This document shows, in pieces, positions 19,595-29,581 of a stretch of 64,000 bases of DNA. This stretch comes from Treponema sp. (lineage in GTDB: Bacteria; Spirochaetota; Spirochaetia; Treponematales; Treponemataceae). The stretch is from NCBI GenBank assembly GCA_024400915.1, contig JAKSLX010000011.1, positions 1-64,000 on the forward strand, given 5' to 3'. Position numbers and translations under genes: made by a program. Within the stretch, counting starts at the first letter, position 1. The number at the start of each line of letters is the position of its first letter. The notes beneath the pieces were generated by a model, which was not told the origin of the DNA, did no database searches, and saw only the letters and a list, made by a program, of their open reading frames with translations.

Positions 19595-20551
19595 ATGAAA
19601 GGGAGATATGGACTGGAGCTGTATTACCACAGAAAGCGTTTGGTCGTTTTCGGTATTATTGCTTCAATATCAGGCTTAATTGTAATTTCTATTCTCTCTT
19701 ATTTTCTTGTCAAAGTTTTTCGTGACAAAGTTCTAAACTCAGGTTCAGTATCTTCTCTTTATTCAAACTGGGATCTTCATACTCAGGAAGGATATAAAAA
19801 TGTCTATGACATTTCTTCTGGTATTCTTGAAAACAAGCCCTATCACAATAACGCCCTTGCTTTCCACGGTTACAGTGCCTTCATGCTTGCCGAGTATGAG
19901 ACTGACAATCAGAAAGCGCAGTCCCTTTTGGACGAAGCTATATTCAGCCTTAGGACGGCCCTCAGGAACTGCAAGGAAAATACCGTTGCACAGCTGGAAT
20001 ATATGCTTGGAAGGTCTTATTTCTACAAGGATAAACTTTCAAACTATCACTATTATTCTGATCTTGTGGTAAAATATCTTTCCGATGCGCAGGATAGGGG
20101 ATATTCTTCAGACGACATTCCGCTTTTGCTAGGTTTAAGCTATGCATCTCTCGGAGAGACGGACAACAGCATTGCGGCATTTACGGAAGCACTTCTTGTA
20201 AGGGAATCCGATACCCTTCTTTTTGACATTGCAAAACAGTACTGCAAGAATGAACAGAATTCCGTAGCAAAACAATATCTTGTAAGGGTTCTTGAGACCA
20301 GCAGCAATGAAGAGCTTTTGAATAGCAGTCACATCCTTTTGGGTCAGATATATATCAGTGAAGAAAATTATGACGAGGCCGAAGCAGAATACAATATGGT
20401 TCTTCAGAAGGACGATAATTTTGCTGATGCCCATTATGGACTTGGTCTTATCTATGAATTCAGGGGTGACACGGTAAAAGCCAGGGCAGAGTGGAGAAGA
20501 TGTTTGAAAATTCAGTTCAATCATCCGGGAGCCCTCAGTAAAATGTCTTAA
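19595..20551 (+). CDS. Membrane-anchored TPR protein
   Basis: This 318-aa protein has one N-terminal membrane helix (about residues 18-42) followed by TPR-like helical pairs. The last repeats match the TPR consensus well (AEAEYNMVLQKDDNFADAHY and the following pair). It probably scaffolds periplasmic or membrane partners. The frame is open from a TTG at 19580, but GGGTGGG (19582-19588) is placed correctly only for the ATG at 19595. It lies just upstream of mreB, which suggests a cell-envelope role, but that is inference. Confidence 0.8.
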   Translation: MKGRYGLELYYHRKRLVVFGIIASISGLIVISILSYFLVKVFRDKVLNSGSVSSLYSNWDLHTQEGYKNVYDISSGILENKPYHNNALAFHGYSAFMLAEYETDNQKAQSLLDEAIFSLRTALRNCKENTVAQLEYMLGRSYFYKDKLSNYHYYSDLVVKYLSDAQDRGYSSDDIPLLLGLSYASLGETDNSIAAFTEALLVRESDTLLFDIAKQYCKNEQNSVAKQYLVRVLETSSNEELLNSSHILLGQIYISEENYDEAEAEYNMVLQKDDNFADAHYGLGLIYEFRGDTVKARAEWRRCLKIQFNHPGALSKMS

Positions 20552-20557
20552 GGCTGT

Positions 20558-20611
20558 ACTAAATATTATTTAGTCGGTTTTATATAGAGTTATTTTCCTG
20601 GTAAACAGGAA
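20558..20611 (+). promoter_or_regulatory. Two small hairpins in the mreB leader
   Basis: A 7-bp stem ACTAAAT/ATTTAGT (20558-20564 with 20568-20574, 3-base loop) is followed by CGGTTTT and may be a weak terminator for the TPR gene. A second stem, TTCCTG/CAGGAA (20595-20600 with 20606-20611), lies in the leader 32 bases before the mreB ATG. I see no strong promoter between them; a TATATA at about 20580 is the only -10-like sequence. Confidence 0.35.
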
Positions 20612-20643
20612 GGCGAATTAAAAAATTACGTTGGAGGATAAAT

Positions 20644-21696
20644 ATGGGATTTTTTGATAATTTTACAACTGATATTGGTATCGACCTTGGTACCTGTAAT
20701 ACTTTGATTTATGTTCGCGGACAGGGAATCGTTGTTGACGAACCTTCTGTTGTTGCCGTTGAAAAGGGAACAGGCCGTGTTGTTGCAGTTGGAAAAGAAG
20801 CAAAGAGCATGCTCTGGAGAACACCAGGTGACATTGAAGCCATCAGGCCTCTTGCAGACGGTGTTATCTCTGACAGTGACTCTACGGAAAAGATGCTTAA
20901 ATACTTTATCCGCAAAGTTATTCCAAAGCACCACCTTTTCAAGTCAATCCGCATGAAGATCGGTATTCCTTCTTGTATTACACAGGTTCAGCAGGATGCT
21001 GTTATGGCCGCTGCCCTTAAGGCCGGTGCAAAGGAAGTAAAGCTTATTGAAGAAAGCCTTGCTGCTGCAATCGGTGCAGAAATTCCAATTTATGAACCTG
21101 CAGGACACATGGTTTGTGACATCGGTGGTGGTACAACAGAAGTTTCAGTTATTTCCCTTGGCGGTATGGTTGTAACAAGTTCTATCCGCGTTGGTGGAAA
21201 TGCCTTTGATGAATCAATCATCAAGTATATCCGCAAGGAACACAATCTTGTAATTGGTCAACAGACAGCAGAAAAGCTTAAGATTGAAATCGGTAACGCC
21301 ATGGCTGAAAAGACAGCTGACGGCGACAAGATTCGTAAGGTAGAAATCAAAGGTAATGATGCAATTACAGGTCTTCCACGTCGTCTTGAAGTAGATTCAA
21401 TTGAAGTTCGCGAGGCTCTTAAGGAACCTGTAAATAAGATTGTTGACGAAATCAAGAGGGTATTCCAGGTTACACCTCCAGAACTTGCTGCAGACATCAT
21501 TGAACGCGGTATCGTTATGGCTGGCGGTGGTTCCATGCTCAAGGGACTTAAGGACCTCATTAAGGAAAAAACAAATGTTCCTGTTCTCCTTGTAGAAAAG
21601 CCACTTGAAAGTGTTGCCAAGGGAGCTGGTGAAGCATTTGAACTCTTTAAGGAAATGTCTTCAAGCCGTTCAATCTACGAAAACCTTAACGACTGA
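20644..21696 (+). CDS. mreB: Rod-shape actin homologue MreB
   Basis: This 350-aa actin-fold ATPase forms membrane-bound filaments that guide lateral wall synthesis. Phosphate-1 motif DIGIDLGTCNTL is near residue 10, phosphate-2 CDIGGGTTEV near residue 158, and the adenosine motif AGGGSMLKGL near residue 290. GGAGG lies 7 bases before the ATG. It heads an unbroken overlapping operon mreB-mreC-mreD-mrdA-rodA. Confidence 0.97.
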   Translation: MGFFDNFTTDIGIDLGTCNTLIYVRGQGIVVDEPSVVAVEKGTGRVVAVGKEAKSMLWRTPGDIEAIRPLADGVISDSDSTEKMLKYFIRKVIPKHHLFKSIRMKIGIPSCITQVQQDAVMAAALKAGAKEVKLIEESLAAAIGAEIPIYEPAGHMVCDIGGGTTEVSVISLGGMVVTSSIRVGGNAFDESIIKYIRKEHNLVIGQQTAEKLKIEIGNAMAEKTADGDKIRKVEIKGNDAITGLPRRLEVDSIEVREALKEPVNKIVDEIKRVFQVTPPELAADIIERGIVMAGGGSMLKGLKDLIKEKTNVPVLLVEKPLESVAKGAGEAFELFKEMSSSRSIYENLND

Positions 21697-22586
21697 TGAA
21701 CAGAATCAAAAAGTCCCTTAAAATCAGGATTGCAGAAATTCTGCTTGCATTCTTCATTCTGCTTAGCGGGAACATGCTTGCTTTCCATAGTGGAAGTTTC
21801 ATTGTTAATTTCAATAAGGTTGGATTTTCAATGGTTTCTTTCTTTCAGGAAGGCGTGGCAAACGTTTTTGGCTTCGGGAAAAAATTCGTTCTTGCAATTC
21901 ATGATGTTGCAGTTCTTCAGAAAGAGTATCGTGCTCTTACTGAAAAGCTCAAGGATTATGAATACATGCAGAGGAACAATACTGAGATCCGCAAGGAAAA
22001 TGAACGCCTCAAGGAGCAGCTTCAGTTTGCAACAGAACTTGAATACAGAAATATTGCAGCTCAAATAATCGGTAGAAATCCGGACAATTTGTATTCGGGC
22101 ATAACCATCGGCAAAGGTTCCAGAAGTGGAATCAGAAAGGGCATGCCTGTTATAGCCATTCAGAACGGCAACATTGGTGTTGTCGGTAAAGTTGTTACAG
22201 TCGGCGTAAGTACAAGCCTTGTAATGCCGGTATATGATACAAAGTGCAATATTTCCGCCCGTATTCAGAACACAAGGGATATCGGCATCATAAGCGGTTC
22301 CGGTTCCTACGACAGTCCGCTGATGCTCAACTATATCCGAAAACGTGTATTGGATGACTTCAACCATGGTGACCTTGTCGTTACTAGCGGTGAAAATGAC
22401 AATTACATGAAGGATGTTCCTGTTGGTAGAATTTCAAAAATTACAGTCCTTGACTATGATTCTTCCCTCGAAATTGAGGTTGATCCTGTCATTGACTTCA
22501 TGAGGCTTGAAAATGTACTTGTCGTTGACCACAAGTATGGAAACGACAGACCTCAAGTAAAAGCTGAAGGGGAGGAGACTAAATGA
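21696..22586 (+). CDS. mreC: Rod-shape protein MreC
   Basis: This 296-aa bitopic protein has a membrane helix at about residues 12-34, a coiled coil at about residues 65-110 and a periplasmic beta-barrel domain with the GRNPDNLYSGITIGKG segment and repeated IGVVGKV-type strands. It links MreB filaments to the penicillin-binding protein in the periplasm. Its start shares one base with the mreB stop (TGATG). Confidence 0.93.
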   Translation: MNRIKKSLKIRIAEILLAFFILLSGNMLAFHSGSFIVNFNKVGFSMVSFFQEGVANVFGFGKKFVLAIHDVAVLQKEYRALTEKLKDYEYMQRNNTEIRKENERLKEQLQFATELEYRNIAAQIIGRNPDNLYSGITIGKGSRSGIRKGMPVIAIQNGNIGVVGKVVTVGVSTSLVMPVYDTKCNISARIQNTRDIGIISGSGSYDSPLMLNYIRKRVLDDFNHGDLVVTSGENDNYMKDVPVGRISKITVLDYDSSLEIEVDPVIDFMRLENVLVVDHKYGNDRPQVKAEGEETK

Positions 22587-23092
22587 TTCGTCCTTTCATA
22601 ACTGGCATTATCATACTTCTCTGTACTTCTGTTTTTGAATCTGCAGTTCTTTCAAACCTTACTTTTTTGCCTGCGATTCCTGACATTTCCCTTATTTGTG
22701 TAGTATTCATTGCCCTTCATAATGGAAAAACTTTTGGAGAAACCTCTGGTTTTTTCAGCGGCCTTTTTCTGGATTTTCTTGGAGCTTGCCCACTTGGATT
22801 TAACTGTCTTTACAGGACTATCATCGGATATTTCGGAGGAAAATTCTGCAAGATACTGAACACAGAAGGATTTATTGTTCCATTCCTCATTGTCCTTATA
22901 GCAACGGGAATGAAAGTTCTCCTGGTTCAGTTTATAGCTCTTCTTTTCCCGTCAGTTACAGTTGCATATAAAATCCTTTCATTGACTTTCGTATTTGAAC
23001 TTCTTCTAAACAGTTTCCTCGCTCCCTTTGTTTTCAGATTGCTTAGGGTGTTCAAGAATTCTCTCATTCTTAGACCGGAGAATGTACGCTGA
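22583..23092 (+). CDS. mreD: Rod-shape protein MreD
   Basis: This 169-aa integral membrane protein has five or six hydrophobic segments and the family's small, poorly conserved layout. The conserved GFFSGLFLDFLG-type segment at about residues 57-68 supports the call. It overlaps mreC by 4 bases (ATGA) and mrdA by one base (TGATG). Confidence 0.9.
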   Translation: MIRPFITGIIILLCTSVFESAVLSNLTFLPAIPDISLICVVFIALHNGKTFGETSGFFSGLFLDFLGACPLGFNCLYRTIIGYFGGKFCKILNTEGFIVPFLIVLIATGMKVLLVQFIALLFPSVTVAYKILSLTFVFELLLNSFLAPFVFRLLRVFKNSLILRPENVR

Positions 23093-25011
23093 TGAATGAA
23101 AGCCGCTATGTAAATACAGCCTTTGAAGATGTCAGACACACAGACAACTCCGTAAGAAAAAATTATAAGGTTGCCTTTCTTTTTCTTATCATTGTCATTT
23201 CCTTTGGCCTTTATGTACTCAGGTTGTTTTCACTTCAGATTGTCAACGGTGACATTTACAGAAAACAGTCCGTACGCATTTCAAGTACAATTACGACCAT
23301 TACTCCTCAGCGCGGTGAAATCTATGACCGCAATGCACAGCTTCCTATGGTTATCAATACGGATTCTTTCGCCGTTGACATTAGACCTGGTGAAATTCCC
23401 CGCGATCATTTTGATACTGTTGCAACAAAGCTTGCCGAATACCTTGGCATTTCAAAATCCATAATCGATAATAAAATTCCACGCAAGCAGAGGAACAGCT
23501 TTTCTCCAATTGAAATCAAAACAAATGTTTCCTTTGATGTAATTTCCAACATTGCGGAAAACCTTACTGATTTGCCTGGAGTTTCATGGCGCAACAAGCC
23601 TGTAAGAAACTATGTTGAAACCGGTTCCATAAGCCATGTACTCGGTTATGTTGGTAACATCACCAGTGAAGAACTGAACATAATGTTCAACAGTGGTTAT
23701 GAAGCAAATTCTGTTGTAGGAAAAACAGGTATAGAACGCCAATATGACAGCCTTCTTAAAGGTGAACCGGGAACAATCAGCCGTACCGTTGATGTTCACG
23801 GCCGTATCCTCAACGACAAGCCTGTTGTAACTCCTCCTAAAAGTGGAAAAAACCTAATACTTACAATTGACAGCCGTATTCAACGTCTTGCTGAAAAAGC
23901 CTTGGGAGAACGAATTGGTGCTGCGGTAGTCCTAAAACCTGCTTCCGGTGAAGTCATTGCCATGGTTTCCTATCCTTATTTTGATGCCAACGTTTTCTCA
24001 ACTGACGATTACTCCGTACAGTATGCAAAACTTGCTAATGACAAGGACAAACCTATGCTTAACAGGGTAGTCAATGCTGAATATCCGCCGGCCTCAACAT
24101 TTAAGACCATCATGTCTACGGCAATCCTTTCTGAAAAAGTTTTTCCATCGGATAAAAAAATTGAGTGTCCTGGCCGTATAACCTATGGAGACCGTGTGTT
24201 CAGGTGCCACATTGGGGTTCCAGGTCACGGTTGGCTGGATATGAAAAACGGTTTGGCACAAAGTTGTGACGTTTACTTCTGGGTAATTGGTACCGATTAT
24301 CTCGGTGTTGACCGCATTTCTTCATACGCACAGGAATTTGGTTTTGGCCAGAGTCTTGAAATTGATCTTCCGGCACAGGCAAAGGGAACTGTTCCGACAG
24401 CCCAGTGGAAGTGGAGAAAGTACCGTGAAAAATGGCTCGGTGGTGACACCATGAACATTTCCATTGGTCAAGGATATACTCTTGTTACTCCGCTACATGT
24501 TGCCAACATGCTGGCTATGGTATGCAACAGTGGCAAGATTTACAAGCCTCATCTTCTTAAAGAAGTTAGGGATCCTTCCCAGCATAATGAAGTGGTCAAG
24601 GAAATTAAACCTGAAATACTACATCAGTCAACTGTTGCGCCGGAAGTCTGGAAGGAAGTACAAAGGGCTTTGCGCTATACGATTTCTGATGGTACTGCCG
24701 TTTATCCAATGCACAATACATCGGTTCAAATTGCAGGTAAGACAGGTACAGCTGAAGTTAACGGTTACGGAAAAGATCACTGGCATTCCTGGATGGCAGC
24801 CTATGCACCTTTTGATGCACCTGTTGAAGACCAGTATGTTGTTGTTGTCCTTGTAGAAGCCGCCAACAAATGGGAATGGTGGGCTCCTTATGCAACCAAC
24901 ATTATCATCCAGGGCATATTCAATGATCAGACTTTTGATGAATCTGTTGACGCTTTGAAATTCAGGCATCTTTTGAACCAGCAGAATTCCCAGGGAGGAC
25001 GACGAGAATGA
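23092..25011 (+). CDS. mrdA: Penicillin-binding protein 2, elongation transpeptidase
   Basis: This 639-aa class B PBP cross-links lateral-wall peptidoglycan. A single membrane helix lies near residues 25-47. The PBP-dimer domain with the VVGKTGIERQYD segment follows, then the transpeptidase domain with nucleophile Ser335 in ASTFK, the SxD motif at Ser391-Cys392-Asp393, and Lys550-Thr-Gly. SxD rather than SxN is also seen in E. coli PBP2. Its partner glycosyltransferase RodA overlaps its end by 4 bases. Confidence 0.96.
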   Translation: MNESRYVNTAFEDVRHTDNSVRKNYKVAFLFLIIVISFGLYVLRLFSLQIVNGDIYRKQSVRISSTITTITPQRGEIYDRNAQLPMVINTDSFAVDIRPGEIPRDHFDTVATKLAEYLGISKSIIDNKIPRKQRNSFSPIEIKTNVSFDVISNIAENLTDLPGVSWRNKPVRNYVETGSISHVLGYVGNITSEELNIMFNSGYEANSVVGKTGIERQYDSLLKGEPGTISRTVDVHGRILNDKPVVTPPKSGKNLILTIDSRIQRLAEKALGERIGAAVVLKPASGEVIAMVSYPYFDANVFSTDDYSVQYAKLANDKDKPMLNRVVNAEYPPASTFKTIMSTAILSEKVFPSDKKIECPGRITYGDRVFRCHIGVPGHGWLDMKNGLAQSCDVYFWVIGTDYLGVDRISSYAQEFGFGQSLEIDLPAQAKGTVPTAQWKWRKYREKWLGGDTMNISIGQGYTLVTPLHVANMLAMVCNSGKIYKPHLLKEVRDPSQHNEVVKEIKPEILHQSTVAPEVWKEVQRALRYTISDGTAVYPMHNTSVQIAGKTGTAEVNGYGKDHWHSWMAAYAPFDAPVEDQYVVVVLVEAANKWEWWAPYATNIIIQGIFNDQTFDESVDALKFRHLLNQQNSQGGRRE

Positions 25012-26327
25012 AATTTAAAATTTTCAGCAAGATTGATTATCTTCTTCTTCTCTGCATCTTGTTCCTTACGGGCATAGGAATTGCTTTCATTTATTCATCA
25101 GGTTTCAATTCAGACGGTATCAATGTTTCCAGGGAATACATAAAGCAGATTATCTGGCTTGGCATTGGTCTTGTCATTATGATTGCTGTTTCTCTCTTTG
25201 ATTACAGAAGACTAAACAAATATTCCATGCATTTTTTTGTGTTCATGCTTTTTGTTCTTATTTACACAAGATTCTTTGGTAGACTTGTAAATGGTGCCCG
25301 CAGCTGGATCGGAATAGGTGATTTTGGAATTCAGCCTTCAGAACTTACTAAAATATCATTCATTCTTTTTCTTGCAAAATATCTGGAAAGTTCTCAAAAA
25401 GAAGATCCTGCAAGAAGATTTATCAAAAGCCTTATAATACTCGGTATTCCTATGGGGATCATTCTTCTCCAGCCAGACCTTGGAACAGCAACGGTTTTCC
25501 TTCCTGCCTTTCTTTTCATGTGTTTCATGGCAAATATTCCAGTAAGATATCTTTTAATTGTATTTCTCACTGGTATGTTCACGATAACGCTTACAGTTCT
25601 GCCTGTATGGGAAACTGAAATTCTCCACAAGTCGATTCCAGTAATTCATATCCTTACAATTTTTAAACTTAAGATTCTTGTATTTATGGCTATGCTTGGT
25701 ATTACAATAATCGGTATCATTGGTTTTATTCTTTTCAGAAAGAAATATTATTACTGGATTACATATTTTGCGGGAATTTTAACAACATCTCTTCTCGGAT
25801 CAGTAGTTACCAGTAAAGTACTTAAGCCATATCAGATTGCACGACTTATTGTTTTTATTGATCCATATAGTGATCCAAAAGGTTCAGGCTGGAACATTAT
25901 TCAGTCTCAGACAGCAATTGGTGCTGGAGGACTTTTTGGCCGTGGTTTTTTACAGGGAAGCCAGAGCCATAGACGATTTCTTCCGCAGCAATCAACTGAC
26001 TTTATTTTCAGCATTTTTTCAGAAGAAATGGGTTTTATCGGCGGTGTTGTAATGTATGCAGCATTTCTTTGTATTCTCCTCAGAATTCTTTATGTAATAA
26101 AACAGACAACAAACAACTATAGCTGTTATATTGCAAGTGGTATTCTTGGAATGTTCTTCTACCATTTTATCGTCAATGTTGGAATGGTTATGGGAATTAT
26201 GCCAATTACAGGTATTCCTCTTCCTTTCATGTCTTATGGTGGCTCAGCATTACTTACAAATATGATTGCAATAGGTCTTATAATGAGTATAAACAGCCGT
26301 CGTCTTGATTTCAGTTCTGCTATATAA
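25008..26327 (+). CDS. rodA: SEDS glycosyltransferase RodA
   Basis: This 439-aa polytopic membrane enzyme polymerises lipid II for cell elongation. The SEDS signatures are clear: GARSWIGIGDFGIQPSEL near residue 95, the periplasmic loop DPKGSGWNIIQSQTAIGAGG carrying the catalytic-region Asp, and TDFIFSIFSEEMGFIGG. The C-terminus ends with the typical PFMSYGGSALLTNMIAIGL helix. It is longer than E. coli RodA (370 aa) because of two extra hydrophobic segments at about residues 205-265. GGGAGG precedes the ATG. Confidence 0.95.
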   Translation: MKFKIFSKIDYLLLLCILFLTGIGIAFIYSSGFNSDGINVSREYIKQIIWLGIGLVIMIAVSLFDYRRLNKYSMHFFVFMLFVLIYTRFFGRLVNGARSWIGIGDFGIQPSELTKISFILFLAKYLESSQKEDPARRFIKSLIILGIPMGIILLQPDLGTATVFLPAFLFMCFMANIPVRYLLIVFLTGMFTITLTVLPVWETEILHKSIPVIHILTIFKLKILVFMAMLGITIIGIIGFILFRKKYYYWITYFAGILTTSLLGSVVTSKVLKPYQIARLIVFIDPYSDPKGSGWNIIQSQTAIGAGGLFGRGFLQGSQSHRRFLPQQSTDFIFSIFSEEMGFIGGVVMYAAFLCILLRILYVIKQTTNNYSCYIASGILGMFFYHFIVNVGMVMGIMPITGIPLPFMSYGGSALLTNMIAIGLIMSINSRRLDFSSAI

Positions 26328-26337
26328 CGAGAAATAA

Positions 26338-29076
26338 ATGAAACTCATAGATCCTTTAAAAACCTTTGGTCCTTTGCTTAATTCCGTTCAAGTTCCTTCA
26401 AGATATGTAGGTGGGGAATTTGGTATAACCATTAAAGAACACGGAAATAACGACCGTTTGTTTAATTTTGCAGTGGCTTTTCCTGACATGTATGAAATTG
26501 CCATGTCTAATCTTGCCGTCAAAATTATTTATAACGGTTTGAATCAACTGCCTAACGTTCGTTGTGAAAGAGTTTTTGCGCCAGCTCCAGATTTTGAGCA
26601 GCTGATGAAAGACAAGAAAGTTCCCCTCTATACCCTTGAAACGGGGATGGCTCTTCACGATACAGACATGATCGGTTTTTCCATAGGGTATGAACTTGGA
26701 ATTACTGAAGTTCTTGCAATGCTTGAAGACGGCAAGGTTCCTGTTTTAGCATCAGAAAGAAAAGATGGTGATCCAATTGTAATTGCAGGTGGTTGCGGTG
26801 TAACTAATCCGGCACCTTTCTCTGATTTTTTTGATGCATTTATAATCGGTGAGGCAGAACCGGTTCTATTTGAATTGGTTTCTGAACTTGCATCCATGAA
26901 GGAAAAAGGAGCTTCAAGGGAAGAAATGATTTCCCTCATGGAATCCAAAAAGTTCATCTGGACAAAAAGAAAATGCACGGGACCTGATAAAAAAGTTGCC
27001 CGTCGTGCAGTTCAAAACAATTTTGGTCTTGTTCCTTCGATTCCTTCCTGGTTTCCATTGCCTTCCAACAGACCTGTCCAGGATCACGGTGTAATTGAAA
27101 TCATGCGCGGATGCCCAAACGGATGCCGCTTCTGCCATGCAGGCGTTTACTATAGACCAACCCGTGTAAAAAATTTAAAGCTTATTATTGATGAAATCGA
27201 TCACCTTGTTTTTGATGCAGGTTATCGCGAAATAAGCCTTAACTCTCTTTCCAGTGCAGACTTTCCTGATGTTGGTGGACTTCTGGATTTGCTCAATGAA
27301 AGGTATAAGGGGTTCAATGTTTCTTTTCAGCTTCCTTCACTTAAAGTAAACAGCATGTCTCTAGACATCCTTGAAAAACTTTCTTCTGTAAGAAAAAGCG
27401 GCTTGACTTTTGCCGTTGAAACCCCAACTGAAATGTGGCAGCTTAGCCTAAACAAGGAAGTATATGCACAGCATCTGGAAGAAATTGTCCGCGAAGCAAA
27501 AAAGCGTGGCTGGAGCAGTGCAAAGTTTTATTTCATGATTGGTCTTCCTTTGGGTGATTATTTTTCAGATAAAAAACTTGAACCAGGGGCTGAAGGAACT
27601 GAAGAACGAGCTATCGTAGACTTCCTGCTTCCTCTTCAGGGAAGAACAAAGATACAGTGCAATGTAAATGTAGGTGTGTTCATACCAAAACCTCATACTG
27701 CCTATGAAAGAATGAGGCAAATTACACCTGAAGAAGCAAAGAGAAAGATAGACTATATTTATCAGAATCTTCCAAGAGGAAAATTCAAGATTGGCCGTCA
27801 TAATTTTGACTCGACAATTCTTGAAGGGCTTTTAAGCCGAGGTGATTTTAGGGCAGGAAAAGTTATTTATAGCGCCTACAAAAAGGGTGCAAGATTTGAT
27901 GCCTGGGATGAATACCTTAGGGAAAATTTCTGCAAGTGGCAGGAAGCTTTTGAAGAAGCTGATTACGATGTAATTGGCAGCATCTACAGAAACTGGTCTA
28001 TGGAGGATGAACTTCCATGGAACGGTGTGAGTCTTGGTCCTGCGCCATCATTCTACAAAAAAGAATGGGAAAAGAGTCTTAACAGCATTCTTACTTCTAA
28101 ATGCACAAGTAACTGCGACCACAAGTGCGGTATCTGCAATACAGCTGAGGAAGTTGAAGTTTATACTCCTGAAAAAATAGAATCTGTCTCAGGTAGTCTA
28201 CAAAACAAGACTATTATTGCACCAGAAATGGTTCCAGAATGCAATATTGAAGTTATGTATCGCGTACTGTTCAATTTCCAGCGCAAGGATGGAGGAGAAT
28301 TTACTGCATACCTTTCTCAGGTTGAAATTTTTCACAAAGCAATCTTGCGTTCAGGCCTTCGTTTTGTATTTACTTCAGGATTCAATCCTCTTCCAAGACT
28401 GGAATTTGCAACTGCCATGACCTTAGGTGTTCCGTCCTATGAAGAAACCGCATCCTGCCTTTTGTACGAAGATATCGATCCTAAAGTTTTTATCGAATCT
28501 ATGAACAGGGTTCTTCCTGAAAACCTTCATATTACCGAAGCTTTCATTTTCCCTGTAACTAACCTTAGAAAAAGAGAATCCCTGACTACTGGTCTTTGGG
28601 GTGCCTTATATAGCTACAGTTTTATGGACAAAACTGTAGAAGAAGCTTTTTTTGCAAGTGATTTGTACAAGACTTTTGCAGAGCAAAACCCTCAGTTTAC
28701 TGTTGCCAGAGAAGATAAAATAACTGTAAAGGCCCCCGTAAGCGACAAAAAGCTCAGGCAGGCCATTGAGGAATTCACCGGTAAGAAATGGTTTGAAGTT
28801 GTAGAAGTAATCAAGCTCAAGACCCTTGCGAAACCGGAAATCACCGGTTGGACTGCTGCAGACGAAGACAAGTGGCGCCACGAAAGCAAGAAATTTAAGA
28901 AGACTCAGATTGAATCGGAATACAGCGAGCCGGTTCCGTTCATGGATTTATACAGGCAGATTGCAAAAATCAATCTTGAACTTATAGAAAAAAGAAAGGA
29001 ACTAACTCAGGAGCAGGTCAAATTCTACGAAGACCATCCTGATATAAAGGAACAGAGAATGGGAGAAAAATCATGA
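26338..29076 (+). CDS. Two-module radical SAM protein (TIGR03960 fused to TIGR03936)
   Basis: This 912-aa protein has three parts. Residues 1-230 have the B12-binding-like lead region of these radical SAM proteins. The radical SAM core has the cluster motif Cys259-x3-Cys263-x2-Cys266 followed by the SAM barrel. From about residue 640 to 800 there is a DUF2344/TIGR03936 module (YRVLFNFQRKDGGEFTAYLS and GFNPLPRLEFATAMTLGV). A second Cys-rich segment near residue 585 (CTSNCDHKCGIC) could hold an auxiliary Fe-S cluster. The reaction is not established to my knowledge; RNA modification has been suggested from gene context. It follows rodA by 10 bases and overlaps ridA by 4. Confidence 0.88.
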   Translation: MKLIDPLKTFGPLLNSVQVPSRYVGGEFGITIKEHGNNDRLFNFAVAFPDMYEIAMSNLAVKIIYNGLNQLPNVRCERVFAPAPDFEQLMKDKKVPLYTLETGMALHDTDMIGFSIGYELGITEVLAMLEDGKVPVLASERKDGDPIVIAGGCGVTNPAPFSDFFDAFIIGEAEPVLFELVSELASMKEKGASREEMISLMESKKFIWTKRKCTGPDKKVARRAVQNNFGLVPSIPSWFPLPSNRPVQDHGVIEIMRGCPNGCRFCHAGVYYRPTRVKNLKLIIDEIDHLVFDAGYREISLNSLSSADFPDVGGLLDLLNERYKGFNVSFQLPSLKVNSMSLDILEKLSSVRKSGLTFAVETPTEMWQLSLNKEVYAQHLEEIVREAKKRGWSSAKFYFMIGLPLGDYFSDKKLEPGAEGTEERAIVDFLLPLQGRTKIQCNVNVGVFIPKPHTAYERMRQITPEEAKRKIDYIYQNLPRGKFKIGRHNFDSTILEGLLSRGDFRAGKVIYSAYKKGARFDAWDEYLRENFCKWQEAFEEADYDVIGSIYRNWSMEDELPWNGVSLGPAPSFYKKEWEKSLNSILTSKCTSNCDHKCGICNTAEEVEVYTPEKIESVSGSLQNKTIIAPEMVPECNIEVMYRVLFNFQRKDGGEFTAYLSQVEIFHKAILRSGLRFVFTSGFNPLPRLEFATAMTLGVPSYEETASCLLYEDIDPKVFIESMNRVLPENLHITEAFIFPVTNLRKRESLTTGLWGALYSYSFMDKTVEEAFFASDLYKTFAEQNPQFTVAREDKITVKAPVSDKKLRQAIEEFTGKKWFEVVEVIKLKTLAKPEITGWTAADEDKWRHESKKFKKTQIESEYSEPVPFMDLYRQIAKINLELIEKRKELTQEQVKFYEDHPDIKEQRMGEKS

Positions 29077-29444
29077 AATTAATTTCTACAAAAAATGCAC
29101 CGGAAGCCATCGGACCTTATTCACAGGGATATGTTTCAGGTGGTTTTGTATTTACATCCGGACAGATTGCAATAGTTCCTACTACAGGAGCAATTATTGA
29201 AGGCGGTATTGAAGAACAGGCAGAACAGGTTTGCAAGAATTTGTGTGCTATTCTGAAGGCTGGTGGTAGTTCTGCTGAGCAAGTCGTAAAAACAACTTGC
29301 TTCCTTGCAGACATGGGAGACTTTGCAAAGTTCAATGAAGTTTATGCAAAGTATTTTCCTGGAAAACCGGCCCGTTCCTGTGTTGCAGTAAAAACCCTTC
29401 CAAAAAACGTGCTTTGCGAAATTGAAGCCATAGCCGAAGCTTAA
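29073..29444 (+). CDS. ridA: RidA family enamine/imine deaminase
   Basis: This 123-aa YjgF/YER057c/UK114 protein hydrolyses reactive 2-aminoacrylate and related imines released by PLP enzymes. The N-terminal APEAIGPYSQ and FTSGQIAI segments and the C-terminal ARSCVAVKTLPKN, with the substrate-binding Arg, are present. The length is typical. It is coupled to the radical SAM gene by an ATGA overlap and ends at a strong terminator. Confidence 0.94.
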   Translation: MKLISTKNAPEAIGPYSQGYVSGGFVFTSGQIAIVPTTGAIIEGGIEEQAEQVCKNLCAILKAGGSSAEQVVKTTCFLADMGDFAKFNEVYAKYFPGKPARSCVAVKTLPKNVLCEIEAIAEA

Positions 29445-29457
29445 TTGATTTTTGCAG

Positions 29458-29499
29458 AAAAAAGAAATCTAACAGTTTTTGTTAGGTTTCTTTTTTTTC
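29458..29499 (+). terminator. Strong intrinsic terminator after ridA
   Basis: An A-rich arm ending in GAAATCTAACA (to 29474) pairs with TGTTAGGTTTC (29480-29490), extended by an A tract against a T tract of eight (29491-29498). The stem is about 17 bp with one wobble and a 5-base loop. It marks the boundary between the core envelope block and the AT-rich accessory operon. Confidence 0.85.
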
Positions 29500-29581
29500 T
29501 AAATATTTTTTTTCAATTTTTTTTTCAGAAAAACTTGAATTTCCTTTACAACAGATTTTTATTTTTCTAATTTTGCTGTCC

